64,000 bases of DNA from NCBI RefSeq assembly GCF_004403465.1, contig NZ_SOGQ01000034.1, positions 1 through 64,000 of the forward strand, read 5' to 3'. This DNA comes from Cryobacterium sinapicolor (GTDB lineage: Bacteria > Actinomycetota > Actinomycetes > Actinomycetales > Microbacteriaceae). This document shows, in pieces, positions 51,579 through 61,316 of this stretch (the first letter of the stretch is position 1; each line of letters begins with the position of its first letter). The notes under the pieces are model-generated. The model made no database searches. It worked only from the letters and a program-made list of their open reading frames with translations, and was not told the DNA's origin. The translations under genes and the position numbers were made by a program.

Positions 51579-52500
51579 TCGGGTGGTCTCGGATCTCTTC
51601 ATAGGTCAGCCTGACGCCCTCGTCGAGCTCGGTCATATTCGCCGTACCGAACTCCGAGCGGTAGCGTTCGGTGTCGAGAACGACGCGGTCGACGAACGTG
51701 GGCGGGGCCGGTCGTTCCTCAACGGTGAAGTCGATGCCGGTCACGCGGCGCAGTGAGTTGATGATGTCGGACACCGAATAGCCGATGCCGCTGCCCAAAT
51801 TGTAAAGGTCGAATTCGGTGTCCACGCCCACCATAGGCGTCACCATCCGAACAAGATCCTCCACATAGACGTAGTCGCGCACCATCGACCCGTTGCCCAG
51901 CCGGATCACCGGTCGCCCCAAGGAAATCTGTCGGAGTGCGATCGGGATCAGGCCCTGCTTCTTGTTGGGCTTCTGGCGCGTTCCGTAGGGGTTTGAAATG
52001 CGCAAGGCAGTGGACTCGAGTCCATGTTTGGCCTTGAAGTAGTGCAGGTAGTGCTCGATCGACAGCTTGCCGATCCCGTACGGGGAAATCGGCAGTGCCC
52101 GGTCGATCTCCGAGTACTCTGCCTTGCACTGCGGTCCGTAGATGGCACCGCCGGTCGAGGCGAAGTAGAACCGTTTGATCCCCGAAGTCGCGGCCGACTC
52201 GAGCAGCTCAACCGTCTGGGCGACATTGGTGCGGATGTCCAGGGTCGGATCGCTCTCGGCGGTCGCTGGGCTCGTGGTCGAAAGGAAGTGGAAGACGTAA
52301 TCTTGACCGCTAACGGCGCCTTCGAGATCGGAGCGGCTGAGGAACTCCCCCTGCTGCACCCGCACGCCCGGGGCCGTAAATGTCGGTTTCAGGGAACTGA
52401 ACCGGTCGAAGGCGGTGACGGTATGCCCGGCAGCGGCGAGTGAATCTACAAGATGGGATCCGATGAAGCCATTGGCGCCGATAACGACTGTATTAGCCAC
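51571..52500 (-). CDS. NAD-dependent epimerase/dehydratase
   Basis: A 309-residue extended short-chain dehydrogenase. VVIGANGFIGSHLVDSLA, ASTGGAIYGPQ (Ser site replaced by Thr in the family SSxxVYG position) and ISPYGIGKLSIEHYLHY with the Tyr-x-x-x-Lys pair, then LRISNPYGTRQ. It probably makes a 4-keto or epimerised nucleotide sugar for the neighbouring glycosyltransferases. The product is not identifiable. GTG at 52500 overlaps the WsaF-like stop. Confidence 0.75.
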   Translation of the reverse strand: MANTVVIGANGFIGSHLVDSLAAAGHTVTAFDRFSSLKPTFTAPGVRVQQGEFLSRSDLEGAVSGQDYVFHFLSTTSPATAESDPTLDIRTNVAQTVELLESAATSGIKRFYFASTGGAIYGPQCKAEYSEIDRALPISPYGIGKLSIEHYLHYFKAKHGLESTALRISNPYGTRQKPNKKQGLIPIALRQISLGRPVIRLGNGSMVRDYVYVEDLVRMVTPMVGVDTEFDLYNLGSGIGYSVSDIINSLRRVTGIDFTVEERPAPPTFVDRVVLDTERYRSEFGTANMTELDEGVRLTYEEIRDHPNE

Positions 52501-53833
52501 GCATAGCCCCTTCGAACGCCGCGAGGAATTGCACGCCGGAATCCGACCAGTTGACCTGAGCTACCGACTCCGACATGGCGATCGATCGTGCGACCGCATC
52601 GGGGTGGTCGAATACTTCGGCCATTTTGCGCGCGATGGCCAGTGGCGAGGCCGGCACGTATTCGATGAAGGGGTTGTCCGAGACCATCCGGTTGTTCGGG
52701 CCATCGTTGACGACCGGAGTGACACCGCTCGAGAGCAGTTCCAACGGCAACAGGGACATATTGGACAGCGACATCACGAGACCCGCGGCGCAGCGGTTGT
52801 ACACGGCGTTGAGTTCGGAGATGTCGAGGCTCGAGAGGTTCGTGTACTCAAACGGGATATTCCAGTTGGACACGTCCCAGCCGGCGAGGTTGATGCGCAC
52901 CTCGGGTTTGAGCCTGGCGAACTCAGCCAGGGCGAGCAACCCGAATTCGAACGCGCGGCGCGGCGTGACGGGCCTAGCGTAGAAGAAGACCTCGTTGCGA
53001 CGTCCGACGTTTGTGACGCTGTAGTGAGTCTTGTCCACTGCGAAATCGAAATGGTCCGTGGTCATGCCATATTCGGTGGCGAGCTTGTGGGCCAGCCACC
53101 CACCGGCGGTGATGCCGTGAAAGCCGAATTTGTAGGTGTTGCCAGCCAGCAGGGACTCGGTGCCAAGCGGGTAGAAGCTGGCCTCATAGTCCTGCACGAA
53201 ATAGAACCGGCGAGCATCGGACTTGTCAAGATAGGCAGGGTAGGCCGTCTCCCATCCGGTGGCGAAGAGGGCCTGGGTGCTTGCGTCAACGCCCTGCTCG
53301 CGGTCGTACATCGTGATGCGGGCCGCTACTTCCGGGTATGCCCCGGCAGACTTCAGCATCGCGCGGATGTCGGGGATGCTCACGGCGGCGGCACTCGTCG
53401 TGTAGAGATAGATCGAGCAGCGGTGCCCGGCTTTCTCGGCGATGTCGATGAACCGGAACAGGTTCTGGTGCCCCCCGCTCTCGAGCCCGGGAGGCGACAT
53501 GATCCAGGCGATGTCTACTGGGCCTTCGTCGACCACGGTCGGCGAGACTCGCCAGTGCGGGGACTGGGTCCAATCCAGCTCCGCCGCATCCTCATTCGCG
53601 ACGAGCATGATGGCCTCGTGTCGCGCGATCACCGAGCTGGCCTTCGTCAGGCTCCGCACGATGAATACACGCGCGCCCTCCGCACGCAGAACTCGCGCTG
53701 GACGAAGGGCGATGTGCAGCGCCTTTCCTACAAAAACTCGAGGACCCTGCTCGCGGATGATGCGCATACTCCGGTGGAACACAGAGATCCCCTTGTGGGT
53801 CGGCATCGGATCGGTATTAGTAGGTATAGACAT
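52493..53833 (-). CDS. GT4 rhamnosyltransferase, WsaF-like
   Basis: A 446-residue GT-B enzyme. IAWIMSPPGLESGGHQNLFRFI corresponds to the WsaF SGGH-FR element, and VQDYEASFYPLGTESLLAGNTY matches its central motif; MSLSNMSLLPLELLSSGVTPVV forms the donor pocket. WsaF is a beta-1,2-rhamnosyltransferase, so rhamnan chain building is likely. ATG at 53833 follows a TAGAGT box by 9 bases. It starts the minus-strand operon with the epimerase and a GT2. Confidence 0.8.
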   Translation of the reverse strand: MSIPTNTDPMPTHKGISVFHRSMRIIREQGPRVFVGKALHIALRPARVLRAEGARVFIVRSLTKASSVIARHEAIMLVANEDAAELDWTQSPHWRVSPTVVDEGPVDIAWIMSPPGLESGGHQNLFRFIDIAEKAGHRCSIYLYTTSAAAVSIPDIRAMLKSAGAYPEVAARITMYDREQGVDASTQALFATGWETAYPAYLDKSDARRFYFVQDYEASFYPLGTESLLAGNTYKFGFHGITAGGWLAHKLATEYGMTTDHFDFAVDKTHYSVTNVGRRNEVFFYARPVTPRRAFEFGLLALAEFARLKPEVRINLAGWDVSNWNIPFEYTNLSSLDISELNAVYNRCAAGLVMSLSNMSLLPLELLSSGVTPVVNDGPNNRMVSDNPFIEYVPASPLAIARKMAEVFDHPDAVARSIAMSESVAQVNWSDSGVQFLAAFEGAMRG

Positions 53834-53930
53834 GTCTGGATCACTCTATCAACCGGCCCGGGCCGGGTCGGAACCCGCCTGTCGGACGCGGCGACCCGGG
53901 GCAACACGGCACTGGGTATGCTTGACCCTG

Positions 53931-54803
53931 ATGTCTAGCACTCCCCTCGAATCCACGGTTGTGGTCACAGTCACCTACAATTCGAGTTCCCACCTGCCGA
54001 AATTCCTCGACTCGGTGCGCACCAGCGAAGACCACCAGCTCACCGTGATCGTGGCCGACAATCACTCATCAGACCTCGAGGCCATAAGTCTCATTGTCCA
54101 GTTGCAAGGTGCACGCCTTCTGCCACTGGGTGAGAATCGAGGCTATGGCGGTGCCATCAACGCAGCGATCGCGTCTCTGCCGAGACACGTCACCTCGATC
54201 CTGATCTCGAATCCGGACGTCGAGCTCGGCCATGGCGCAACCAGCGCGCTGCTCGCAGAGCTTGCGGCCGATCCTCTCGTCGGCTCGGTCGGACCGAGAG
54301 TGCTCAACGCCGACGGCACCACGTATCCGTCCGGACGAGAGCTTCCCTCGCTCCGAAACGGAGTGGGGCACGCGCTCTTCGCACGCATCTGGCCAGCCAA
54401 CCCGTGGAGTCGGTCGTATCGTGCCGAGAGCGAGGGTTCCGACGTGCGCCGCCCGGTTGGCTGGCTGTCCGGTTCCTGCCTCCTCGTTCGTCGCACCGCG
54501 TTCGAGGAGCTGAACGGTTTCGACGAGGGGTTCTTCATGTACTTCGAAGACGTCGATCTGGGCTACCGGCTGGGAAAGGCAGGGTGGAAGAACGTCTACA
54601 CGCCCGAAGCATCGGTCGTTCACACCGGTGCGCACTCGACCAGCACCGAGTCCGGCAAGATGGTGCGCGCCCACCATGACAGCGCGTACCGATACCTCGA
54701 GAAGAAATACTCTGCTCCCTATCTGGCTCCGGTTCGCTGGGCGCTGAAGCTCGGCTTGACGGTGCGGGCCCACGTCTTGGCCCGCACCGGCCGGCTCGGC
54801 TAA
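53931..54803 (+). CDS. family 2 glycosyltransferase, WbbL-like rhamnosyltransferase
   Basis: A 290-residue GT2. TVVVTVTYNSSSHLPKFLDS, NRGYGGAINAAIAS, LISNPDVELG and LSGSCLLVRRTAFEELNGFDEGFFMYFEDVD are diagnostic for dTDP-Rha:GlcNAc-PP-lipid transferases of the WbbL group (the last is the GFDE-FxYxEDxDL motif). WbbL (Rv3265c) lies next to rmlD in mycobacteria, matching this location by rml genes. The ATG is 8 bases after TATGCT and probably leaderless. It ends at the rmlA stop with no gap. Confidence 0.85.
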   Translation: MSSTPLESTVVVTVTYNSSSHLPKFLDSVRTSEDHQLTVIVADNHSSDLEAISLIVQLQGARLLPLGENRGYGGAINAAIASLPRHVTSILISNPDVELGHGATSALLAELAADPLVGSVGPRVLNADGTTYPSGRELPSLRNGVGHALFARIWPANPWSRSYRAESEGSDVRRPVGWLSGSCLLVRRTAFEELNGFDEGFFMYFEDVDLGYRLGKAGWKNVYTPEASVVHTGAHSTSTESGKMVRAHHDSAYRYLEKKYSAPYLAPVRWALKLGLTVRAHVLARTGRLG

Positions 54804-55673
54804 TCAGTCGTTCGCGGCGATGAGCCCGGTCAGATAACGCCCGTATCCGCTTTTCTGGAGCGGCTCCGCCAGCGCCTCGAGGTCGGAATTTGAGATCCAG
54901 CCGGCCCGCCAGGCGATCTCCTCGATGCAGCCGACCTTGAAGCCCTGGCGGTCTTCGATCACGCGCACGTACTCGGACGCCTGCATCATCGACTCGAACG
55001 TGCCGGTGTCGAGCCACGCCGTGCCGCGGTCGAGAACCTGAACGTGCAGGTTGCCCTGGGCGAGGTAGCGCTCGTTGACGGTGCTGATCTCGAGTTCGCC
55101 GCGCGCACTGGGCTCGATGGTCTTCGCGATCTCGACGACCGAATTGTCGTAGAAGTAGAGGCCGGGAACCGCGTAGTTGCTCTTCGGCTTCGTCGGCTTC
55201 TCCTCGATCGACAGCGCGGTCATGCTGCCGTCGAACTCCACCACCCCATAGGCGTTGGGGTTGCTCACGTGGTAGGCGAAGATCCGGGCTCCCACCAGGT
55301 CGGCGTTGCCGCGCAGGGCCGATCCCAGGCCGGCGCCGTGGAAGATGTTGTCGCCGAGCACGAGAGCGACGCTTTGGTCCCCGATGAATTCCTCGCCGAT
55401 GATGAACGCCTGGGCGAGGCCGTCCGGCGACGGCTGCGAGGCGTACTCGATCCTGAGGCCGAGGTGAGACCCGTCGCCGAGCAGCGCCCGGAACTGGTCG
55501 TTGTACTCGGGCGTGGTGATGATCAGGATCTCGTTTATGTCCGCCATCATCAGCGTCGACAGAGGGTAGTAGATCATCGGCTTGTCGTAGATGGGCATCA
55601 GCTGCTTGGAGATGGCCTTGGTGATGGGCCACAGTCGGGTGCCGGAACCGCCGGCGAGGATGATTCCGCGCAT
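54804..55673 (-). CDS. rmlA: glucose-1-phosphate thymidylyltransferase
   Basis: A 289-residue RmlA making dTDP-glucose. [69 protein letters not shown] and [17 protein letters not shown] are the full family pattern. The length is standard. It is translated after rmlC with 2 bases between. It opens dTDP-L-rhamnose synthesis. Confidence 0.95.
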   Translation of the reverse strand: MRGIILAGGSGTRLWPITKAISKQLMPIYDKPMIYYPLSTLMMADINEILIITTPEYNDQFRALLGDGSHLGLRIEYASQPSPDGLAQAFIIGEEFIGDQSVALVLGDNIFHGAGLGSALRGNADLVGARIFAYHVSNPNAYGVVEFDGSMTALSIEEKPTKPKSNYAVPGLYFYDNSVVEIAKTIEPSARGELEISTVNERYLAQGNLHVQVLDRGTAWLDTGTFESMMQASEYVRVIEDRQGFKVGCIEEIAWRAGWISNSDLEALAEPLQKSGYGRYLTGLIAAND

Positions 55674-55675
55674 TG

Positions 55676-56284
55676 TTACTTTCCTTCGTTTAGGGAGGTG
55701 TAGAACGCCCGAGCGTCGGCCCAGGTGGGCAGCTGACCGCTGGCGGCGGCTTCGGTCAGGCTCGGGGCATCCGTGTCCTTCGGGGACAGGAGAAGCTCGC
55801 CGGCCTCGGGCGGGAAGACCAGGCCGATGTCCGAGTCAAGCGGGTTGATGCCGTGTTCGCGTCCCGGGTTGAAGGGCGCGGTGACGAGGTAGCTGACCGT
55901 GGCATCGTCGGTGAGTGCCACGAAACAGTGGCCGAGACCCTCGGCGATGTAGATCGCTCGGCGATCCATGTCGTCAAGTAGGACGCTGTCCCACTGGCCG
56001 AAGGTCGGCGAGCCGACCCGGATGTCGATCACGTAGTCAAGCACGGCGCCGTGCGTCGCGGTGACGTACTTGGCCTGGCTGGGTGGGATATCGGCGAAGT
56101 GGATGCCGCGCACGGAACCGCGCTTGGACACCGACGTGTTGGCCTGGGCGATCTTGAGGCTGTGCCCGATCGTCTCCTCGAGACGGTCGAAGCGATACCA
56201 CTCGAGGAAGACTCCCCGGTCGTCTCCGAACTGCTTCGGAGTGATTTCGTAGGAATCGGGGATGGAGAGTTCGCGGATCTTCAC
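55676..56284 (-). CDS. rmlC: dTDP-4-dehydrorhamnose 3,5-epimerase
   Basis: A 202-residue cupin. [38 protein letters not shown] (catalytic His), [18 protein letters not shown] and [11 protein letters not shown] match RmlC. It converts dTDP-4-keto-6-deoxyglucose to the rhamno isomer. The GTG at 56284 is 6 bases downstream of TAGGCT, so leaderless. It is the first gene of the minus-strand rmlC-rmlA pair. Confidence 0.9.
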   Translation of the reverse strand: MKIRELSIPDSYEITPKQFGDDRGVFLEWYRFDRLEETIGHSLKIAQANTSVSKRGSVRGIHFADIPPSQAKYVTATHGAVLDYVIDIRVGSPTFGQWDSVLLDDMDRRAIYIAEGLGHCFVALTDDATVSYLVTAPFNPGREHGINPLDSDIGLVFPPEAGELLLSPKDTDAPSLTEAAASGQLPTWADARAFYTSLNEGK

Positions 56285-56356
56285 CGACTAAGCCTACCAA
56301 GCGCTTACCGGTAGAATCGCGGGGGCACTTTCATCAAACGGAACGGTTACCTCCAT
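56285..56356. promoter_or_regulatory. divergent rmlCA / rmlBD promoters
   Basis: Minus strand: TAGGCT (56291-56296) ends 6 bases before the GTG of rmlC. Plus strand: TAGAAT (56312-56317) gives a leader of about 33 bases before the rmlB ATG at 56357, with GGTTACC upstream rather than a strong ribosome site. No clear -35 on either side. Confidence 0.5.
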
Positions 56357-57343
56357 ATGAAGATCCTCGTCACCGGCGGAGCCGGTTTCATCGGCTCGAA
56401 CTTCGTTCGGCGCACCCTCGAAGACGCCTACCCCGGCCTCGAAGGAGCCGAGGTCGTCGTACTCGACGCCCTCACCTACTCGGGCAACCTCGAGAACCTG
56501 GCCCCCGTCGCCGGGTCCCCGCGGTACTCGTTCGTGCACGGAGACATCCGTGACGCCGCGCTGCTCGACGAGCTCTTCCCGTCCCTCGACGCCGTGGTGC
56601 ACTTCGCCGCCGAATCCCACGTGGACCGCTCGGTGCGCGACGCGTCGATCTTCGTCGAGACGAACGTGCTCGGCACCCAGCAGCTGCTCGACGCGGCGCT
56701 CCGGCATGACCTGGCCCGGTTCGTGCACGTCTCCACCGACGAGGTCTACGGGTCCATCGCCGAGGGTTCGTGGAACGAGGAGCGCGCGCTCGAGCCGAAC
56801 TCCCCCTACTCCGCCTCGAAGGCCGGCAGCGACCTGCTCGCCCGCAGCTACCACCGCACGCACGGTCTGAACATCTCGATCACGCGGTGCTCAAACAACT
56901 ACGGGCCGTACCACTTCCCCGAGAAGGTCATCCCGCTGTTCGTCTCCAACCTGATCGACGACAAACATGTTCCCCTCTACGGCGAGGGCAACAACATCCG
57001 TGACTGGCTGCACGTGGACGACCACACCCGCGCCATCGCGATGGTGCTCGTCGGCGGCCGCGCGGGTGAGATCTACAACATCGGCGGCGGCACCGAGCTG
57101 ACCAACAAGGAGCTCACGCAGATGCTCCTCGACTCCACCGGCAAGGACTGGTCCTATGTGGACCGGGTCGCCGACCGCCTCGGGCACGACCTGCGCTACT
57201 CCGTGGACATCTCCAAGATCCAGGCCGAACTCGGCTACGCACCGCTCGTTCCGTTCACTCAGGGACTCGCGGACGTGGTGCAGTGGTACCGGGACAACCG
57301 CAGCTGGTGGGAACCCCTCAAGGCCCGTGCGGAATTGAACTGA
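56357..57343 (+). CDS. rmlB: dTDP-glucose 4,6-dehydratase
   Basis: A 328-residue RmlB. ILVTGGAGFIGSNFVRRTL, HFAAESHVDRSVRDASIFV, HVSTDEVYGSIAEGSW and NSPYSASKAGSDLLARSYHR hold NAD and the Thr/Asp/Glu/Tyr/Lys active site; GPYHFPEKVIPLFVSNLID follows. It makes dTDP-4-keto-6-deoxyglucose. Its stop shares one base with the rmlD ATG (TGATG), so the two are coupled. Confidence 0.95.
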   Translation: MKILVTGGAGFIGSNFVRRTLEDAYPGLEGAEVVVLDALTYSGNLENLAPVAGSPRYSFVHGDIRDAALLDELFPSLDAVVHFAAESHVDRSVRDASIFVETNVLGTQQLLDAALRHDLARFVHVSTDEVYGSIAEGSWNEERALEPNSPYSASKAGSDLLARSYHRTHGLNISITRCSNNYGPYHFPEKVIPLFVSNLIDDKHVPLYGEGNNIRDWLHVDDHTRAIAMVLVGGRAGEIYNIGGGTELTNKELTQMLLDSTGKDWSYVDRVADRLGHDLRYSVDISKIQAELGYAPLVPFTQGLADVVQWYRDNRSWWEPLKARAELN

Positions 57344-58197
57344 TGACCCGCTACCTGATCACCGGCGCGGCCGGGATGCTCGGCCGCGACCTGCAGGCGG
57401 CGCTCGCCGGCCGCGACGTCACGGCGTCCGACCGCACCGAGCTGGACATCACCGACCGGGCCGCGGTTCTGGCCGGAGTCGTCGGCTATGACGTCATCAT
57501 CAACGCCGCCGCCTACACCAAGGTGGACGACGCCGAGACGAACGAGGATGCCGCGTACGCGATCAACGCGACCGGTCCGCACAACCTGGCGCTCGCCGCA
57601 TCCGCTGCCGGGGCGAAGCTCGTGCAGGTCTCGACCGACTACGTGTTCGACGGCAGCGCCACCGATCCCTACTCCGAGGACACCCCGCTCAACCCGATCT
57701 CCGCCTACGGCCGCACCAAGGCCGCGGGCGAGGCGTTCGTGCTGGCGGAGCACCCGGCGGGCAGCTACATCGTGCGCACGGCCTGGCTCTACGGGGAGCA
57801 CGGCCCGAACTTCCCCAAGACCATGCTGAAGCTCGCCGCCGCCCGCGACACCCTCAGCGTCGTCGACGACCAGGTCGGCCAGCCCACCTGGACTGCCGAC
57901 CTGGCCGCACAGATCGTCGCCCTGCTCGATTCCGACGCGCCCGCCGGCATCTATCACGGCACCAGTTCGGGCGTGACGAGCTGGTTCGGCTTCGCTCAGG
58001 CTGTGTTCGCAGCCGCGGCCCTGAACCCGGAACGGGTCACCCCGACCGACAGCTCGCAGTTCGTGCGCCCGGCTCCCCGGCCCTCGTATTCGGTGCTCGG
58101 CCACGACGCCTGGGCCGCTGCCGGGCTGTCCCCCATCCGCGACTGGCGCGAGGCTCTGGCCGTGGCCTCCGAGCAGGGGATCTTCGCGGACCGATGA
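57343..58197 (+). CDS. rmlD: dTDP-4-dehydrorhamnose reductase
   Basis: A 284-residue RmlD, last step to dTDP-L-rhamnose. YLITGAAGMLGRDLQAALAG binds NAD(P)H; VIINAAAYTKVDDAETNED, VSTDYVFDGSA and NPISAYGRTKAAGE contain the catalytic Tyr and Lys; RTAWLYGEHGPNFPKTML is typical. The length is normal. It overlaps the next gene by ATGA. Confidence 0.95.
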   Translation: MTRYLITGAAGMLGRDLQAALAGRDVTASDRTELDITDRAAVLAGVVGYDVIINAAAYTKVDDAETNEDAAYAINATGPHNLALAASAAGAKLVQVSTDYVFDGSATDPYSEDTPLNPISAYGRTKAAGEAFVLAEHPAGSYIVRTAWLYGEHGPNFPKTMLKLAAARDTLSVVDDQVGQPTWTADLAAQIVALLDSDAPAGIYHGTSSGVTSWFGFAQAVFAAAALNPERVTPTDSSQFVRPAPRPSYSVLGHDAWAAAGLSPIRDWREALAVASEQGIFADR

Positions 58198-59339
58198 CCA
58201 CACTGAAAGTCGTCCTGGACCGGATGAGCGCACCGGTTCCGGGCGGCATGGGTCGGTACACCGAAGAACTGACCCGGGCCCTGATCGCTGCGGCTCCGGC
58301 CGAGTGCGACGTTGGAGGAATCGTGTCGGCCTCGTCGGCTGAGGACTACGCGCGGATCGAGGCCTCCCTCCCGGGCCTGGCCGGCCTGCACAAGACGACG
58401 CTCCCCCGCCGCGAACTCACGGCGGCCTGGCAATTGGGCATCGTCAACAGCTCCGGGTCAGGCATGATCCACGCCCCGTCTCTGCTGGCGCCCCTGCACC
58501 GGCACAGCATCGTCAAGGACGGCACCCAGATGACCGTCACTATTCACGACGTGCTGGCCTGGACGCATCCGGAGGCCCTCACCCCGGCCACCGTCGCGTG
58601 GACGAAGGTCATGGTGAAACGCGCCCGCAAGTACGCGGATGCGATCGTGGTGCCCAGCCACGCCGTGGCCCACCAGCTCGCGGGCATCGTCGACCTCGGC
58701 GACCGGGTGCGCGTGATCGGCGGCGGCATCGGCAGCGGCCTCCGCCTGCCGTCGAACTCCTCCGCGACGGAGATCATCGCCGAACGCCTGACACTGCCGA
58801 ACGAGTACATCGTCGCCGTCGGAACGCTGGAGCCGCGCAAGGCCCTCACGGCGCTGGTCACGGGCCTCGGCCTGCCGGGAGCCCCGGACCTTCCACTGAT
58901 CGTCCTGGGACCGGCCTCCTGGGGCGAACTCGAACTGGCCGCCGTGGCCGACGAGGCCGGGCTCCCGTTCGGCCGGGTGCGGGCTCTCAACGGGCTGACC
59001 GACGAGGAACTGGCCGTGGTCATCTCACGGGCGTCCGTGTTCGTCTACCCCAGTCTGGAAGAGGGCTTCGCCGGCCCGATGATCCAGGCGTTCCACCTCG
59101 GCACCCCCGTGGTGCACTCGGACGCGCCTGCCCTGATCGAGGCCGCCGGCGATGCGGGGCTGGTCGTCGAGCGTGCGGATGCCGCCGGGTACCCCGAGCG
59201 TCTGGCCGCGGCCGTGACCCAGGTGCTGTCCGACACCACACTGGCCAGCCGTCTGCGCATCTGCGGCACCGACCGCGCCTCGGCCTTCACCTGGCGCGAT
59301 TCCGCCGAGCGCATCTGGCTGCTGCACGCGGACCTGTAG
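58194..59339 (+). CDS. family 4 glycosyltransferase
   Basis: A 381-residue GT-B enzyme. VVLDRMSAPVPGGMGRYTEEL at the N-terminus, TVTIHDVLAWTHPEALTP and VGTLEPRKALTALVTGLGL, then VYPSLEEGFAGPMIQAFHLG with the donor-binding Glu residues. It is coupled to rmlD (ATGA), so it probably uses dTDP-rhamnose (inference from position). It ends 59401 against the LCP gene, with a stem-loop between. Confidence 0.8.
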   Translation: MTTLKVVLDRMSAPVPGGMGRYTEELTRALIAAAPAECDVGGIVSASSAEDYARIEASLPGLAGLHKTTLPRRELTAAWQLGIVNSSGSGMIHAPSLLAPLHRHSIVKDGTQMTVTIHDVLAWTHPEALTPATVAWTKVMVKRARKYADAIVVPSHAVAHQLAGIVDLGDRVRVIGGGIGSGLRLPSNSSATEIIAERLTLPNEYIVAVGTLEPRKALTALVTGLGLPGAPDLPLIVLGPASWGELELAAVADEAGLPFGRVRALNGLTDEELAVVISRASVFVYPSLEEGFAGPMIQAFHLGTPVVHSDAPALIEAAGDAGLVVERADAAGYPERLAAAVTQVLSDTTLASRLRICGTDRASAFTWRDSAERIWLLHADL

Positions 59340-59342
59340 GCC

Positions 59343-59363
59343 GGGGCCGGTCCTGCCGGCCCC
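59343..59363. terminator. GC-rich stem-loop
   Basis: GGGGCCGG (59343-59350) pairs with CCGGCCCC (59356-59363) over a 5-base loop, 3 bases after the GT4 stop. There is no T-run, so it may be a weak or factor-dependent terminator. Confidence 0.45.
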
Positions 59364-59400
59364 GAACCTCGACCTCGCCCTGCACCAGACTCGACCGGCT

Positions 59401-60765
59401 TTACGAGGCCGGTTCCGCCGTGGGCGGCGGAGCCAGGGCGGTCTCGATCAGGCTGCGGATGACGTCGTAGTCGGGGTCCTCCGGGTCGATGTCGTTCTCC
59501 GGCACCAGCTCCACGGACTGGATCGGCAGCGCCTTCGTCTTCGATGCCAGGTCCACGAAATAGCCGAGCATACCCTGGGGGATGTCGGTCTTCACGACCT
59601 GGCTCCCGGCGGTGGCGATCGCCTGGAACTTCGTCAGCACGTTGGCGGGGCTCGCCTGCTGCAGGATCGCCTCCTGAACCTGCCGCTGCCGCACCATCCG
59701 GTCGTAGTCGCTCGTGTCGTGGCGTGAGCGTGCGTACCAGAGGGCGTGGAACCCGTCCATGTGCTGCATGCCGGGCTCGAACCAGAAGGCCACCTCGGAG
59801 AACGTCTCGTCGGTGTGCACCGGGACGCGGTGGTCGACGTTGATGTCGACGCCGCCGAGGGCGTCGATCAACTCGGAGAAGCCCTGCATGTCGATCAGCA
59901 CGTAGTACTGGATCGTCAGGCCGGTCACTCCCTCGGCCGCGTCGCGCATGCCCTCGATGCCCGGTTCGCTGCCCTGATCGACGGCGTCCGGATACATCTC
60001 CGGGCTCTTCAGCTCGACCTCGGTGTAGATCGAGTTGAGCATGCAGGCAGAGACCTCGCAGCCGTCGATCGAGCCGTACCCCTCCGGGTAGACGGATGCC
60101 AACGGCGAGTCGGCCGGGAACGGCACGTCCTCGAGGTTGCGCGGCAGGCCGATCATGCTGGCCTGGCCGGTCTCGGCGTCGATGCTGACCACGGAGATGC
60201 TGTCGGGGCGCAGGCCCTCCCGGTCAGGGCCGGCGTCGCCGCCGAGCAGCAGGATGTTGTAGCGGCCGTCGGAGGGCGGCTCGGTCGGGCCGGCCACGAA
60301 GACCGAGGACAGGAACCCGCTGGCCGTCGTGGCCACGTAGGCACCGTACCCGGCCGTGCCGACCACGCCCACCATCAACACCGTCGCGAAGCCGGCGATG
60401 ATCGGCCGGGCCTTGGGGGTGGCGCGAACGAGGCGCACCAGGCGCAGGGTGTCCAGAGACAGGATCAGCCAGACCACGCCGGAGAAGGCCAGCAGGAGCG
60501 CTACCGCCCACAGGCCGATCGAGTTCGTGAACACGGTCAGGACGACGGCAGGCCAGAGCACGTAGACAACCCCGGCGACCACCGCGAGGGTGAGCAGTGT
60601 GAGCGTCAGGCGGAGGCCGAACCGGCCGAGCCGACGGCTGCCGGCCAGCACCTGAGCGGAGCCGGGCAGCACGAAATTGAGCACGACGAGCCACCAGGCT
60701 CGCTTGGTCATGACCGGGGCGGACCCGACATCCGGATGCCGGATCGGCGTACGTGCACTACTCAT
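59401..60765 (-). CDS. LytR-CpsA-Psr (LCP) family glycopolymer ligase
   Basis: A 454-residue membrane protein. Four hydrophobic segments lie in the first 155 residues, then an extracytoplasmic LCP domain: [47 protein letters not shown] (phosphate-binding Arg) and [22 protein letters not shown], with [21 protein letters not shown] near the end. LCP enzymes transfer lipid-linked glycans to peptidoglycan, so it fits the rhamnose-containing glycan made upstream. Rv3267 is its mycobacterial counterpart. It overlaps the purE stop by four bases. Confidence 0.9.
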   Translation of the reverse strand: MSSARTPIRHPDVGSAPVMTKRAWWLVVLNFVLPGSAQVLAGSRRLGRFGLRLTLTLLTLAVVAGVVYVLWPAVVLTVFTNSIGLWAVALLLAFSGVVWLILSLDTLRLVRLVRATPKARPIIAGFATVLMVGVVGTAGYGAYVATTASGFLSSVFVAGPTEPPSDGRYNILLLGGDAGPDREGLRPDSISVVSIDAETGQASMIGLPRNLEDVPFPADSPLASVYPEGYGSIDGCEVSACMLNSIYTEVELKSPEMYPDAVDQGSEPGIEGMRDAAEGVTGLTIQYYVLIDMQGFSELIDALGGVDINVDHRVPVHTDETFSEVAFWFEPGMQHMDGFHALWYARSRHDTSDYDRMVRQRQVQEAILQQASPANVLTKFQAIATAGSQVVKTDIPQGMLGYFVDLASKTKALPIQSVELVPENDIDPEDPDYDVIRSLIETALAPPPTAEPAS

Positions 60766-61298
60766 AATCTGTCTTGGAGGTCCAGGTTCTTCTGCTCGAC
60801 CTGGGCGGCGAGCATCTCCATGTAGCCGAGCAGCTTCACCCGGAGGGTGTCGTCGGCGATGGCGAGAACCTTGACGGCGATGAGAGCCGCGTTGCGTGCG
60901 CCGCCGATGGAAACGGTGGCCACGGGAACCCCGGCCGGCATCTGCACGATCGACAGGAGCGAGTCCAGGCCGTCGAGTCGGCCGAGCGGCACGGGCACGC
61001 CTACCACCGGCAGGGTGGTCACGGCCGCGAGCATGCCGGGCAGGTGGGCAGCCCCTCCGGCGCCGGCGATGATCACCCGGAGGCCGCGCGCGTGGGCGCT
61101 CTGGCCGTAGGCGATCATCTTCTCGGGGGTGCGGTGCGCCGAGATGACCTGCACCTCGAAGGGCACGCCGAAGTCGCGCAGCAGCTGGGCGGCGTCGCTC
61201 ATCACCGGCCAGTCGGAATCGGAGCCCATCACGACGCCCACAAGCGGCGTCGGGGTGGCGCCGCGCGGAGCGGTCTCGGGCACAGGGTTGTCTGTCAC
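60762..61298 (-). CDS. purE: N5-carboxyaminoimidazole ribonucleotide mutase
   Basis: A 178-residue class I Pur[56 protein letters not shown] and [20 protein letters not shown] are the family pattern, with Ser and Asp for the ribonucleotide. It converts N5-CAIR to CAIR in purine synthesis. GTG start. It follows purK by 18 bases and is coupled to the LCP gene. Confidence 0.95.
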   Translation of the reverse strand: MTDNPVPETAPRGATPTPLVGVVMGSDSDWPVMSDAAQLLRDFGVPFEVQVISAHRTPEKMIAYGQSAHARGLRVIIAGAGGAAHLPGMLAAVTTLPVVGVPVPLGRLDGLDSLLSIVQMPAGVPVATVSIGGARNAALIAVKVLAIADDTLRVKLLGYMEMLAAQVEQKNLDLQDRL

Positions 61299-61316
61299 GC
61301 AGTCGATCCTATTTGG